Of a stretch of DNA of 64,000 bases, positions 1 to 9,929 are shown one piece after another (the first letter of the stretch is position 1; each line of letters starts with the position of its first letter). A program made the translations under genes and the position numbers. The notes beneath the pieces are model-generated. The model was not told the origin of the DNA, did not search any database, and saw nothing but the letters and a program-made list of their open reading frames with translations. Source of the DNA: Nageia nagi (Eukaryota; Pinophyta); assembly GCA_050084985.1 (NCBI GenBank), contig JBITNC010000002.1, positions 20,212,001 through 20,276,000 on the forward strand, written 5' to 3'.

Positions 1-210
1 ATATCATTCACTAAGCCGAAAGAAAAGAAGAAGGCTCCAGTACACACAGATAATGAAAAGTTGGGGATATATAAGAACCCTATGCCACAGCATAATACCG
101 GAATACTATTTGCCCAGGGGCACATGACAAAAGGAATCACGATATCAGAAAGACAGTCGGAGGCTAGCACCAGTGGGAGCTCTAGGCCCTCTGGAGGTAT
201 CATTTGGTAG
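1..210 (+). pseudogene. C-terminal end of an unidentified ORF, cut by the window edge
   Basis: Frame 1 is open from the first base to TAG at 208-210, 69 codons. It opens with a lysine-rich stretch (KPKEKKK) and ends in a Ser/Gly-rich tail. I recognise no domain. Its position, in the same orientation as the 3' LTR at 5086, suggests the end of a retrotransposon gag or pol polyprotein, but nothing in the residues proves it. Confidence 0.35.
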
Positions 211-336
211 GTCAAAATATGTAAAAAAAAAAAAAAAGAGGAGCTAGCAGTTGGTTCAGATCACTAACAGACATCAGGGTCAAGAGATTAGGAGGTTTCA
301 TGAAGTCATAATAGGAGCGTCGATGTTGTATTTCGT

Positions 337-366
337 GAGAAAAGGATCGTCGACGGTGCTCTTTTA
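337..366. repeat. Copy of the dispersed GC palindrome (cluster 1)
   Basis: GAGAAAAGGATCGTCGACGG and the following TGCTCTTTTA form an imperfect palindrome related to the AAAGGACCGC..GCGGTCCTTT motif found at 2481-2563, 3141-3214 and 5630-5717. A weaker half copy lies just upstream near 315. Confidence 0.6.
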
Positions 367-595
367 GGGGAAAATAGAGGAAAGCAAAAGATTCCAAGTA
401 CATTCGCAACATGAAAGGTCAGAATTTTAGGTCATATCATTGGCATTCGTTCTCAAGGATCATGGAACATCAAATTCACGCATCACAAGTACATGTACAA
501 AGAACAAATCAGGTACCAAAGTTTGTGTTTTATATATATCATGATCAAAATGTTTTTGTTTACAATGCAAACTGGATGAGATTACATAGAATGAT

Positions 596-2862
596 TTAGA
601 ATCTCCTACTAGACCCCACACCCCCTACACTAGAACTAGTAGCCCTGCTAGATGTGCCACCCCTGCACCGTGCCTTGTACTTCTCTACGCGTGCCTTCTC
701 CTCGTCGATCTGTCTCTCAGCCTGGTGAAGCTGCTCATAGAGGACCTTGATTTCCTTGTTGGCTGCCTGTAAGTCCTGATAGATACCAGTATAATCCCCT
801 CCTCCAAATCGTAGATGACTCTGTAGTTCTCTAATCTCCTCATCCTTCTGACCGATTTGGCCACGCAGCTTAGCCATCTCAACCTCAGGATCTGTGACAT
901 AGCATAAACATATCATGTTAGTTCCTTGCATATTATGAAAAACAGAAAGTCAAAGCAAAGTAAAAGAGAAAATAGGTTACCATCATCATCCTCATCGTAG
1001 TCTTCATCCTCCCAGTCTGATTCCGTCTTATATTCAGGTTCATATTCATCCTGGTCTGGATTGGTCTCCTCATTATCGTCATGACCTGCATCTAGAGACG
1101 TGTCACGAGCATATGTAGAACTACTCTCTCCTCCCCATCCTCCCGTGGTGAAGGGAATGTCCCATCCGGTCTCGGTGTCTCCTGTGTCCTCATCCTCCCT
1201 TGCATCGTCACCCGTGTCAGCATCATGAATGCCTAGGTGGTAAGGACGGCATGTTCTCCACCAGTCTAGGTAGTCCTCTGTGTGATCAGGTCCATCTATG
1301 TCATCATCGACATCATAGTCGGAGTCCTTGCTGGGGGACTCCCAGTCTGAGTTCCAGTCCGGTACTGGCTCATAATCCTCTGGGAGGTGCTTGCTACGGT
1401 AGTAGCGCACCACTATCCTGCAGTCATCCGGTATACCCTGCTGGAGGCCAAACTGATGAAGTACCCGCTCTGGCCTATACGGCTCCACTAGTGCCCTACG
1501 TGCCTGTAGGTAGGTAGGGTGTCTCACCCATGTCATCTCCTGTAGGTCTTCCTCCCACTCTGGTACACCTCCCCGATAAGGACACCAGTAGATCTACACC
1601 TCCTGTAGTAGGTCAAGTCGCACACACCATCCCTCTAGGTCTATACTAGGGAAGTCTGGTACCTCTATCATCGCCCACCGTTGCCAGGTGGGTGCATCAT
1701 CCGGCTGGTCTAGGGGCAGTATTGTCGGTCTAGAAATAGTGATGTGTTCATAGGCCCACACCTGCAGTATCATAGAATGAGCCACCTGTCTCCCTCCTCT
1801 CTCCACCTCTGCAAAGCTGTGGAGGTCATGATAAAGTTGTGCCAGTATTGCGGGGCACCATGCATATCGCTGTCTGTGTATAACCATGTCCTGAATGATA
1901 GGAATCATACCCACTGGGAAGGTCTCACTGCTCTTGTCTGGATAGAAAATAGCATCTAGAAGGCAAGCAATGAGGAGCCTCATCTGCAGGTCACCCCATG
2001 CTGGAGGATCCTCTGGCACATGTCTCACTAGGGACACGCCCCTCTTCCTATGATTTACTTCGTCTGATCCCGTCAGCCATGTAGCCCATACCTCTGCCTG
2101 TTCCAAGCTCGGAACAGGAATCATATTCACTAGTTTCCCCCTGATAGGAAGTCTAGTGATCCTGTAGATATCCTCTAGGGTCACTGTAATCTCACCGGTT
2201 GGAAGGTGAAAGGTGTTTGGAGTTTGGATCCCACCTCTCCATCAAAGCTGTAAGCATGTTGCGATCATGAAACACATAGTCAGCAAATGCAAGGTAGCTG
2301 AATGAAATATCCTCTAGAATGCTTCGGGCTGCGTCAGTTTGTGGCCACTGTTGGGCAGTGGTGAAAGCAGCACTCTTGCCGGATGGTCGCATGAGGTATG
2401 CACGGTTCTGCAAGAAAAGAACGACAAAAGACAAGTTAGTGTCAAGGTATAAAACATAGAATAGCAAAAAATAGTATTGGTGAAAAGGACTGCCCACGGT
2501 CTAGATCAGGTGAAAAGGATCGCCCACGGTCTGAACTAGGGCAAAAAGGACCGCCAGCGGTCCTGTTTCCGTGAAAAAGGGTGACAAAATACGGGGTGCA
2601 GGTTCGTACGGGTAAGCATAATGTAGCCATGGTACCAGAAGTTTGAAAAATAGAGTAAAAAGAGAAAAACGAAGGGCTAGGGTATGCAACAGTAAAACCC
2701 TAGGGGCAATTCAGAAAACTAGTAAAAAGTCAGCTAAAATCTGAAAACAAGCAAAAGCATAGCAAGGAAAAGGTAGGAGATGCAATGTACCTGATGACCA
2801 GCAGGAGAATCAGCCACCAGGGCAGCTCTGTGTCCATTTCGGTGTGTGATCGGTAGGGCCAT
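596..2862 (-). pseudogene. Plant mobile domain (PMD, MAIN-like) gene, three exons, transposon-borne
   Basis: Three exons can be traced on the minus strand: 2862-2791 (ATG, 24 codons), 2407-981 and 891-596. The intron borders are CAG/GTACATT with TTGCAG, and a GT donor at 980 with CACAG; phases 0 and 1 match. Exon 2 has the PMD hallmarks: ALMERWDPN, then FHLPTGEITVTLEDIYR in the next frame, RQVAHSMILQVWAYEHI, and YRPERVLHQFG. These are typical of the aminotransferase-like plant mobile domain. An acidic Asp/Glu-rich tail follows, and exon 3 encodes a coiled coil (about residues 500-570). Two lesions are visible: a one-base insertion near 2205 between DPN and FHLPTGE, and a TAG codon at 1594-1596. 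It sits antisense inside an LTR element with a TATA box at 3003-2996. PMD proteins are nuclear and linked to silencing and genome stability; a role for this copy is unknown. Confidence 0.75.
2481..2563. repeat. Three tandem copies of the GC palindrome inside PMD intron 1
   Basis: Three near copies, at 2481-2502, 2511-2532 and 2541-2563, share the pattern AAAAGGAYYGCCCACGGTCT. The third is closest to a perfect palindrome (GGACCGCCAGCGGTCC). They lie in intron 1 of the antisense PMD gene, spaced about 30 bases apart. Confidence 0.7.
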
Positions 2863-2995
2863 AGCATGCAGCCGCAATACACCTAGTGATAGTGACAAAA
2901 TCACCAGCTAAACCTCTCTAAATCAGTCTCTCAAGCTCTAGGATGCTCTCAGCTATGAAAATGACAGGGTGAACAAATGAGGAAGGGTGGGGCCC

Positions 2996-3003
2996 CTTTT
3001 ATA
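2996..3003 (-). promoter_or_regulatory. TATA box of the antisense PMD gene
   Basis: TATAAAAG followed by GGGCC on the minus strand lies about 135 bases upstream of the exon 1 ATG at 2862. That leaves room for a leader of about 100 bases. The spacing and the absence of any other open gene nearby make it the likely core promoter. Confidence 0.55.
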
Positions 3004-3140
3004 AAAAGGTTAGGGCACACACTTCAAGACAAATTTTGATTTAAGCATTTGGTACACATAGACAAGCAATTAGGCATTAATCTGGAATCCAGGGGTGATT
3101 CGTAGGAACTTGATTTTCATGGTTTTCGAAGAATCTTCAA

Positions 3141-3214
3141 GAAAAGGATCGCCCGCGGTCTTAGTGAAGACCGTCGACGTTCTAAATCAGCGAGAAAGGA
3201 CCGCCCGCGTTCCT
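3141..3214. repeat. GC palindrome cluster 3, upstream of the PMD promoter
   Basis: Copies at 3141-3161 (GGATCGCCCGCGGTCT), 3165-3182 (GACCGTCGACGTTCT) and 3191-3214 (GGACCGCCCGCGTTCC) lie 140 to 210 bases upstream of the PMD TATA box. Confidence 0.65.
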
Positions 3215-3324
3215 TTATCCAGAAAATCAGCTTATCTAAGTATAATGGGTACATCACAGATGTTTGATCAATGTTATATCCAGGAGAATATTGCTTTGAG
3301 TTTCATGTTTGCAGACCTGAATAA

Positions 3325-3986
3325 TCAGCTTATCATGCTTGTGAGTGGAATTCCAGCTCCCGTGGTCAGATAATCATGCTTGTGAGTGGAGTCCCAGCTC
3401 CCGTGGTCAGATTATCATGCTTGTGAGTGGAGTCCCAGCTCCCGTGGTCAGATTATCATGCTTATGAGTGGAATCCAGCTCTCATAGTCAGCTTATCATG
3501 TGCCTATAAGAGGAGTTCCAGCTCCCATTGTCAGCTTATCATGTGCCTATGAGTGGAGTCCAGCTCCCGTGATTAGCTTATCGTGCTTATGAGTAGAGTC
3601 CAGCTCCCCTTGTCAGCTTATCATGTGCCTATGAGTGGAGTCTAGCTCCCATAGTCAGCTTATCATGTGCCTATGAAAGGAGTTCCAGCTCCCATTGTCA
3701 GCTTATCATGTGCCTATGAGTGGAGTCCAGCTCCCGTGATTAGCTTATCGTGCTTATGAGTGGAGTTCCAGCTCCCATAGTCAGCTTATCATGTGCTTAT
3801 GAGTGGAGTCACAGCTCTCGTGATCAGCTTATCATGCTTATGAGTGGAGTTCCAGCTCCCGTTGTCAGCTTATCATGTGCTTATGAGTGGAGTTTCAGCT
3901 CCCGATATTTGCTTATCATGCTTATGAGTGGAGTTCCAGCTCCCATTATCAGTTTATCATGCCTCTTGGTGGAGTGTCAGCTTCAT
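3325..3986. repeat. Minisatellite A, about 41-bp unit, 16 copies
   Basis: About 16 imperfect units of 40 to 43 bases, each starting CAGCTTATCATG and containing GAGTGGAGTYCCAGCTCCC. A three-unit block (near 3530-3600 and 3690-3770) is itself duplicated, giving a higher-order repeat. Reading frames through it are repeat-driven and not evidence of a gene. Confidence 0.9.
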
Positions 3987-4565
3987 CAGTTTATCATTAT
4001 TTTGCGGAGTTCGATTCTTATGCAACTGGAGTACACCTCTTAGTGTGAAGGCTCAGTTGTGTGGAACTTAGCTCTCACATATCAGCTTATCATTATTTTG
4101 CAGAGTTCGGTTCTTATGCAGCTGGAGTACACCTCTCAGTGCGAAGGCTCAGTTGTGTGGAACTTAGCTCTCACATATCAGTTTATCACTTGTTTTGCGG
4201 AGTTCAGTTCTTATGCAACTGCAGTATACTCCTTTGTGCGAAGGCTCAGTTGTGTGGAACTTAGCTCTCCCCCATCAGCTTATCACTTGTTTTGCGGAGT
4301 TCGGTTCTTATGCAATTGGAGTACACCTCTTGGTGCGAAGGCTCAGTTGTGTGGAACTTAGCTCTCACATATCAGCTTATCATTGTTTTGTGGAGTTCAG
4401 TTCTTATGCAACTGCAGTATACTTCTTAGTGCGAAGGCTCAGTTGTGTGGAACTTAGCTCTCCCCCATCAGCTTATCATTGTTTTGCGGAGTTCGGTTCC
4501 CATGCAACTGGAGTACACCTCTTGGTGCGAAGGCTCAGTTGTGTGGAACTTAGCTCTCCCCTATG
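3987..4565. repeat. Minisatellite B, 96-97-bp unit, six copies
   Basis: Six units begin at about 3987, 4083, 4179, 4276, 4373 and 4469. Each starts CAGYTTATCA and contains TTTTGCGGAGTTCG, GTGCGAAGGCTCAGTTGTGT and GAACTTAGCTCTC. The unit shares its first ten bases with minisatellite A, so B probably arose from A by capture of about 55 extra bases and re-amplification. Confidence 0.9.
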
Positions 4566-4800
4566 TATGGTTATGGTTATCATGTGTTGTCATGTGTGTT
4601 ATCATGTCTTATCTTGTGAGTTGGTCATGTGTGTTATCATGTCTTGTGAGTTGATCATGTGTGTTATCATGTCTTGTCTTGTGAGTTGGTCATGTGTGTT
4701 GTCATGTTTTGTCTTGTGATGTGGTCTTGTCAAGTTGTCGTCCGATCGACATGTGTGGTCAAGTCGTCTGTCCTGTCATTGTCATGTGTGTTGTCAAGTT
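4566..4800. repeat. Degenerate array C, TGTGTTATCATGTCTTGTGA-like units
   Basis: Irregular units of about 25 to 35 bases built from TCATGTGTGTTATCATGTC and TTGTGAGTTGGTCATG. It follows array B directly and breaks down into TTATCAGA-type repeats near 4825-4860. Confidence 0.7.
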
Positions 4801-5070
4801 TGTTGTCTTGGGTCATCAGCATCGCAGCAAGATTATCAGATTATCAGACATATCAGACTATCACCTCCTACAGCAAAACGCAAGGGGCAAGCATGCCCAA
4901 GGTAATATCAAAAGGGAGTTTTCTCAACCTATATCTAGCTTTATCATGATGTTGTTTAAGTTTAGAATGGTTAATGTTTATCATTGCTTATCAAAATTGT
5001 TAGCTATGATATTGTGTTTTACTTTGAATGCAAAATCTCAAGTCACCTCATGATTCTTTCGATTTTACAT

Positions 5071-5085
5071 CCAAAGTGGGGCATC
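5071..5085 (+). other. Polypurine tract before the 3' LTR
   Basis: CCAAAGTGGGGCATC lies immediately before TGTTAACAC. Purine-rich AAAGTGGGG next to TGTT is the usual plus-strand priming context of plant gypsy elements. Confidence 0.55.
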
Positions 5086-5204
5086 TGTTAACACATAAAA
5101 ATGATTTTATGCTTTTAAATCAATAAATTAATGAAATATGCTTAGCCTAACTATATGTCTTGAATGGATTAAAGTGATAATATCAATGTTTGGCTTGAAT
5201 ATGA

Positions 5205-5340
5205 ATATTGCATAGGTTATCTTGATATTGCATGGGTTATCTTGAATATTGCATGGGTTATCTTGAATATTGCATGGTTTATCTTAAGTATTGCATGAAT
5301 TATCTTGTTTATTGATGTGTTTATCTTAAATTTTGTGAAT
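5205..5340. repeat. Tandem repeat in U3, unit about 22-25 bp
   Basis: About five to six copies of TATTGCATGGGTTATCTTGA, becoming degenerate rightwards. It lies upstream of the LTR TATA box, where LTR enhancers usually sit. Confidence 0.8.
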
Positions 5341-5629
5341 TAACCTTATTTATGTGGATGCACGCCGACCTATGGGCGGTATTATCTATTATCTATATAA
5401 ATAAGGGATCTAATAGTAAGTCCACAATAACAAGGATACACATGATCCCGCGTATGGTCTTGTAAGTGGCTACCCCTTAAGGTATCTCTTGGTACTGCCT
5501 ACAAGGCTGTGGTTTGTGTGCTTCCTTACGCGAGCTCTCCTGACATCTACGATCAATTCTGATATTATACGGCTATCTGATACATCTATACTGAATTTTT
5601 GGACTTAATCGAGAGGTCAAAACCATAGA

Positions 5630-5717
5630 ACGAAGGCCGTCGGTGCTCCTTTGTGAATGGAAGAACACCGCCGATGCTCTTACACCACTGAAATGGACCG
5701 CTCGCGGTCCTCTTTTG
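5630..5717. repeat. GC palindrome cluster 4, inside the LTR
   Basis: Copies at 5630-5652, 5660-5680 and 5689-5717. The last contains GGACCGCTCGCGGTCC, two 7-base arms around TC. This is the only cluster within the LTR. Confidence 0.65.
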
Positions 5718-5999
5718 GCATCCTTGCAGGTCACGATGCTGTTGGAAAGGTAGCTCATCATCAGTATATCGCCAATATCTGCATCTTTCGTTGTCAGGTA
5801 CGTTCCGTGAGGTAAGTACACAAATTACAGTCTTGGTTGGTACAATTACACTTCTGAATTAGTTATGTTGTTTATTGTTATCTAGAATAAATTGCTATCT
5901 GTAGCTTAAATACAGATAATATTGAGTTTGTAGATATTTGCCTATTTATTTATTTGCATGCTCAATTTTATTTGTAAACAATCACCCTTTTATCCAATA

Positions 6000-7006
6000 T
6001 ACAAAAGCATGACATGCACATCCTTTTACCCAAGGGGCATGCTCATGACATGGAGTGAAGGACAAGTTACATTATCATATTCACTTAAATACTTAAGGGA
6101 TCAAATGATACCCTAAACTATTAGTGAAGTTTCATAGAAGATTTAATAAAAACCTTTACAATAATGCATTTTACATTCCAACAGATCTTCACTAGGGGAA
6201 CTGTCCAGGGCTTCCTAGTAGTGATGGTGAATCCTTGATGGATTCCAACAATTTTCAATAAAATCTCCTTGATGGAGATCTCAACAACAATAATGGTAGT
6301 TAGATAACCCTAGGGAATGTCAGGCCCTAAGGTAGCGGTTGAGAACCTTTGAGGAATGTTAGTCCTTAAAGTAGCAATGGATAAAGCCAAGAGGAATGCT
6401 AGACCTTAAGACTTCTCTTGTGTGAACAAGAGCAAAGGAGAGAGCTTGTGCCTACAAAATAATAATAATCAAGAATATCCTTTGAATGAGCTCTCATCTC
6501 CCTTTATATGATCCTTGAGGTTAGAAACTCCATAGTGGCATGGCAGCCCACCTTTTACATGTTTTAAATTATAAATTACACTCCTACGTCCACTTAAATT
6601 GACTCCTTGGGCTTATAAATTACAAATTGGGATCTCATAATATATCCATAAATGGGGCATCCCACTTGGGGCTCATTATTCGAGATCTACAAATACAAAT
6701 TTAATATTCATAGCCTAAGACTAATTAATAAAATAATAATTAAATACTCCTCAATTGACTCAAAATCACACCTAACTCCCTACAAGAGGGACGTCCCACT
6801 TTAAAGTGCTCAATTAAGTATTTTTACACCTAAAGTGTAAGTTCATTGTCAATGAGATGCCATTAAATGGCTTAAATGCATAAAAATACCTAAATATGCT
6901 AAATAAAAAAGAAATCCTCCCTAAGGAGGGATGTCTAACTCCATGAGCCAAATTTGTGAATTGGTGAACCACCCATGAATGAGACCCTCAAATTTGGGTC
7001 ATGACA
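6000..7006 (-). repeat. Minus-strand LTR-like sequence, probably a solo LTR
   Basis: Read on the minus strand it starts TGTCATGACCC (7006), contains GTGGGACGTCCCTC, a TATATAAAGGG box near 6508, and a downstream block (TTGCTACTTTAAGGACTAACATTCCTC) shared in form with LTRs at 32.4-33.8, 38.9-40.3 and 50.8-51.7 kb. No ORF or primer site adjoins it. The left end near 6000 is a guess. 5830-6000 holds nothing I can identify. Confidence 0.45.
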
Positions 7007-7110
7007 AAATATAACAAGCTCAATAGCAAATAGCATTGTATGTCACTAATGTATTGATATTCATCATATAGTTAGTTTGTCAAGGCAAGGTACCAAAGAT
7101 TTGACACAAT

Positions 7111-7391
7111 GATCCAAATTTTAAGGAAAGTGATCATGGTGAATTGGCTCTAATTTTGGTATTATCATGTTGATTGTTTCAATTACTTTGGATCATTGAT
7201 TGATCCTAAGTTATCAATCTTATTAGTGTATTATTACTTCATGATTAGCAGACTCTTATCAAGATCACAATCAAGGGTGGCCTTTCATAATTAAATTAGT
7301 TTGGATGATTAAAAGAATTTAAATATAACAAGTATGCAAACATTTTTTGGTGACCTTTGAAGCCAAGGAGAGACTTCATGAGATTGCAAAG
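7111..7391. repeat. Long direct duplication F, left copy flanking K1
   Basis: About 281 bases matching 25549-25825, with TTGGCTCTAATTTTGGTATT and CCTTTGAAGCCAAGGAGAG in both. The left copy stops where the K1 LTR starts; the right copy starts where the opposite LTR stops. Confidence 0.8.
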
Positions 7392-7510
7392 TATCAAAAT
7401 ACACAAACCTTATCAAACAAAGAGTGTAAGAAAAGAAAGAACAAAGAATTGCAAAGATGCGTATCCTCTTAAATAAAATGACTCCAAGCCTCTTAAATAG
7501 ATGTGCTTAC
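7392..7510 (-). repeat. K1 3' LTR remnant
   Basis: Matches the right-hand LTR over TCAAAATACACA, AGAGTGYAAGAAAAG and AACAAAGAATTGCAAAGAT. Its other end is lost; 7510-7590 shows nothing recognisable. Confidence 0.5.
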
Positions 7511-7589
7511 TAGTTTATTCATATCAATTGCGAACTTTTTAGAATGTTCTCAATATACCTATGCTGACTAAAATGATTCAAACAAGCAA

Positions 7590-8254
7590 TTAAGTTTTGT
7601 TCCACTTGAATACCCAAGCAATAGTGTGTATCTCTACATATTTTATCATTTCAAACTCTAAAAATAACATTTTCTTTGTTTCATGCAACAATTTAAGATC
7701 ATTAATGATTGCATCATACACATATATTGCAATTACGAGCATTTTGTAATCTATTCTATTTACAAAAATATTTGAATCAACATTATGTTTTACACATCCA
7801 ATAGAACAAAGAACATGTCTATTTATTGGTACCAAGCTCTTGATGATTGCTTCAATCCATATAGAGTTTTTTACATCTTGCACACCAACCATTCATTCCC
7901 TGAAGCCACAAATCCTTCTAATTGGTTCATGTAGATATCTTCTTCAAGTTCTTCATTGAGAAACACAATTTTGACATGCATTTGCTGGATTTCTAACTCC
8001 TCAATTGTACTAATAGCAAGCAAAATGAGAATAGATGTGAGTTTAATCACAAGTGAAAATGTATCATGACAATCACTTGCTACTTGTGAATAGCCCTTGG
8101 CTACCAATCGAGCTTTGTACCAATCAATGGTTCCATCTTCTTTGAGTTTTTTATTGAACAACCATTTGCACCCTACAAATTTTCTCCCTAAAGGAAGTAC
8201 GGTTAAACTCCAAGTCTTGTTAATCAATAATTATGTGTATGAAGAGTTTAGTGT
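7590..8254 (-). pseudogene. K1 copia reverse transcriptase fragment
   Basis: The minus strand encodes a decayed RVT_2 domain: NKTWSLTVLPLGRKFVGCKW, DGTIDWYKARLVAKGYSQ and NEELEEDIYMNQLEGF in the first frame. A frameshift near 7880 is followed by VGVQDVKNSIWI and AIYVYDAI, where a working copia enzyme has YVDD. The catalytic second aspartate and the downstream RNase H are gone. It is cut on its upstream side by insertion of G1 at 8260. Confidence 0.8.
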
Positions 8255-8259
8255 CTCTT
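8255..8259. other. Target site duplication of G1, left copy (CTCTT)
   Basis: CTCTT is repeated at 23989-23993 just after the 3' LTR, the 5-bp signature of LTR retrotransposon integration. Confidence 0.85.
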
Positions 8260-8845
8260 TGTGATGTTCCCTTTTACTGTTTTAGGGGTGATTTTGTAGT
8301 TAGTATTGTTTAATGTATTGTAGGCATCATTGTAATCTCGAGATAGGAGAATTAAGGGTCCTATGGACCAATTGTGAGCCCCAATATTGGATGTCTCCTT
8401 CCTAGAGATATATTAGAGCAATTAAGTGTAATTATGTGGATCCCAAGGCACAATGCATGATTAGAGGGTGAGTGCATGATCTGATGTGATTTAGAGGCAT
8501 GAGGAGGGATTCCCAAGCATGACATCTCCTTGGTGGGTGTGTAGGCACCCAACCTTGAGTGATTCCTATATATTTGGCTTGCACAACATTGAAGAGATAT
8601 CATTGAGCATATTTGACATCTTCTATCTTCGTAGTGTGGTAGCACCATCTATTAGGCGTCTTGTTGGATAGAAACCTAGCAAGGGAAGGGTTTAGTGGGA
8701 CATAGCCCTCACTATTTATTGGCTAAGGATGGAAACCCTTAGTCAATTTAGTCCTACATCTCAAATTTGAGGGTTGAAGGTCCTAAAAGTGTGATGCTAA
8801 CTTTCCTGGTGGTTGTTGAGTTGTGTCCTAGATCTGGTCCTTTGA
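8260..8845 (+). repeat. G1 5' LTR, first part
   Basis: Starts TGTGATGTTCCC and aligns with 23196-23780 of the 3' LTR, including GATTTTGTAGTTAGTA, GTCCTATGGACCAATTGTGA and CCTATATATTTGG (a TATA-type box near 8565). Interrupted after TTTGA by N1. Confidence 0.9.
8841..8845. other. Target site duplication of N1, left copy (TTTGA)
   Basis: TTTGA recurs at 15221-15225. The uninterrupted sequence GGTCCTTTGAGCTAGA survives in G1's 3' LTR, which confirms the insertion point. Confidence 0.9.
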
Positions 8846-9929
8846 TGTAAGCATCCAAAATTCAACTCAAGTGTAAAATCAATAAGTTCAATTACAATCA
8901 CCTTGACATCATGTCTATGGCATCAAACACAAGCATTCAAACCCTTAAGATAACAACATTAGGGTTAGGGCATCTACTTCAAGTAATTACAATGCAAGTA
9001 TGATAACATCTAAGCTAGGGCATCAATAATATACATGCACAACACCAAGATGACAACGTATGGCCAGTATAAGCATATATAAATGAACAACACTCCTCAA
9101 TGCCAACGTATGGCTCACACAAGCATACATACACAATAATACTCCAACGATGCACAAGATAAGTATACATAACATAAGTTTGAGATCCAAAGCCCCAACG
9201 GTTGTATGTATGATTTAGAATGACAACAATACAATACCAGGCCCAAGAGGGTTGATGTTGGCCTCCAAGGAGCCAACTAGGGCATAATCTGTAAGTCTCT
9301 CGCTATTGGAACAATATCAGAACCATGGGACAATACACTCCCTTAGAATTTGAATCCTCTAAACCAAAGTAGTCATCCTCAAACCTTGGATAACCACTGA
9401 AGGTAGAAGCAATACCTCTGAATACCATAGGGTGGGAAAGGGCATTACACCAATGTTGTAGACAATCAGGATCCCTCAGCCTGAAAGCCCTCCTAGATGT
9501 TGCACCTAGGCGATATGTTTAGCATCGCTAAGTCTTCTTATCCTCTATAGGATATGAGGCATAATGATAATCAGGTATATCCAACAATGAGGCTCCAATG
9601 TCTCTCTATAGATTTTCTCTATCTGAATCTCACCTAGGAGTCATCACTTGGCTCCTCTAATCCAATTTTGGGCACTTAGGGGCCTAGAATACCTAACGTG
9701 GGTGCCTAGGGGTTAGGCATGCCAACATGGGAAGCCTAGGTTCATTAAGTATCAACGAGAGGTTTAGGAGTGCCATGCATACCCACATGGGTCAAGGGGT
9801 CATTCGTGGGGGTCCTCGTGTTAAGTTGGGCCAACATGGGGGTATGGGAGCCTCCCCAAGGCTAGCACATGCATGTAGGTGTCAATATGGTCATCTAAAT
9901 GTAATAATAGACCTTGGGATTCCCCCAAT
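8846..9929 (-). repeat. N1 left LTR, first part
   Basis: Starts TGTAAGCATCC on the plus strand and aligns with 13900-15000 (shared TTCAAACCCT, GCCCCAACGGTTGTATG, CCTCCTAGATGTTGCACCTA). Interrupted at CCAAT (9925-9929) by K2. Confidence 0.9.

Larger units (their letters stand above)
1..5830 (+). mobile_element. 3' part of a plus-strand LTR retrotransposon carrying an antisense PMD gene
   Basis: A polypurine-like tract (AAAGTGGGGCATC, ending 5085) followed at once by TGTTAACAC marks the start of a plus-strand 3' LTR at 5086, so the sequence to its left is the element's interior. That interior holds the tail of an ORF (1-210), an antisense gene with a plant mobile domain (596-2862), and long minisatellites (3.3-4.8 kb). 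A distinctive GC palindrome recurs in the interior and in the LTR, which ties the parts together. Known background: PMD proteins occur both as host MAIN/MAIL genes and inside plant transposons, and extra ORFs between pol and the 3' LTR, some antisense, are known in Ty3/gypsy Tat-lineage elements. Assignment to that lineage is inference. The 5' LTR and most of gag-pol lie outside the window, and the right LTR end is not resolved. Confidence 0.6.
5086..5830 (+). repeat. 3' LTR of the PMD-carrying element, right end approximate
   Basis: It starts TGTTAACACATAAAA after the polypurine tract. It has a tandem repeat in the U3 part (5205-5340), a TATA-type box TATATAAAT at 5394-5402, and three more copies of the GC palindrome (5630-5717). 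The right border is uncertain because no second LTR is in view; ends near 5820-5860 are possible. Confidence 0.55.

Noticed and set aside
1200-1517. Plus-strand ORFs opposite the PMD exons and K2 pol
   Set aside because: They are shadows of the antisense coding regions and have no recognisable motifs.
3325-4565. CRISPR-like array
   Set aside because: Units are contiguous with no unique spacers, and the context is a plant retrotransposon.
3325-4720. ORFs of 92 to 174 codons over the minisatellites
   Set aside because: They exist only because the repeat units lack stops in some frames; the frames shift between units and no domain is present.
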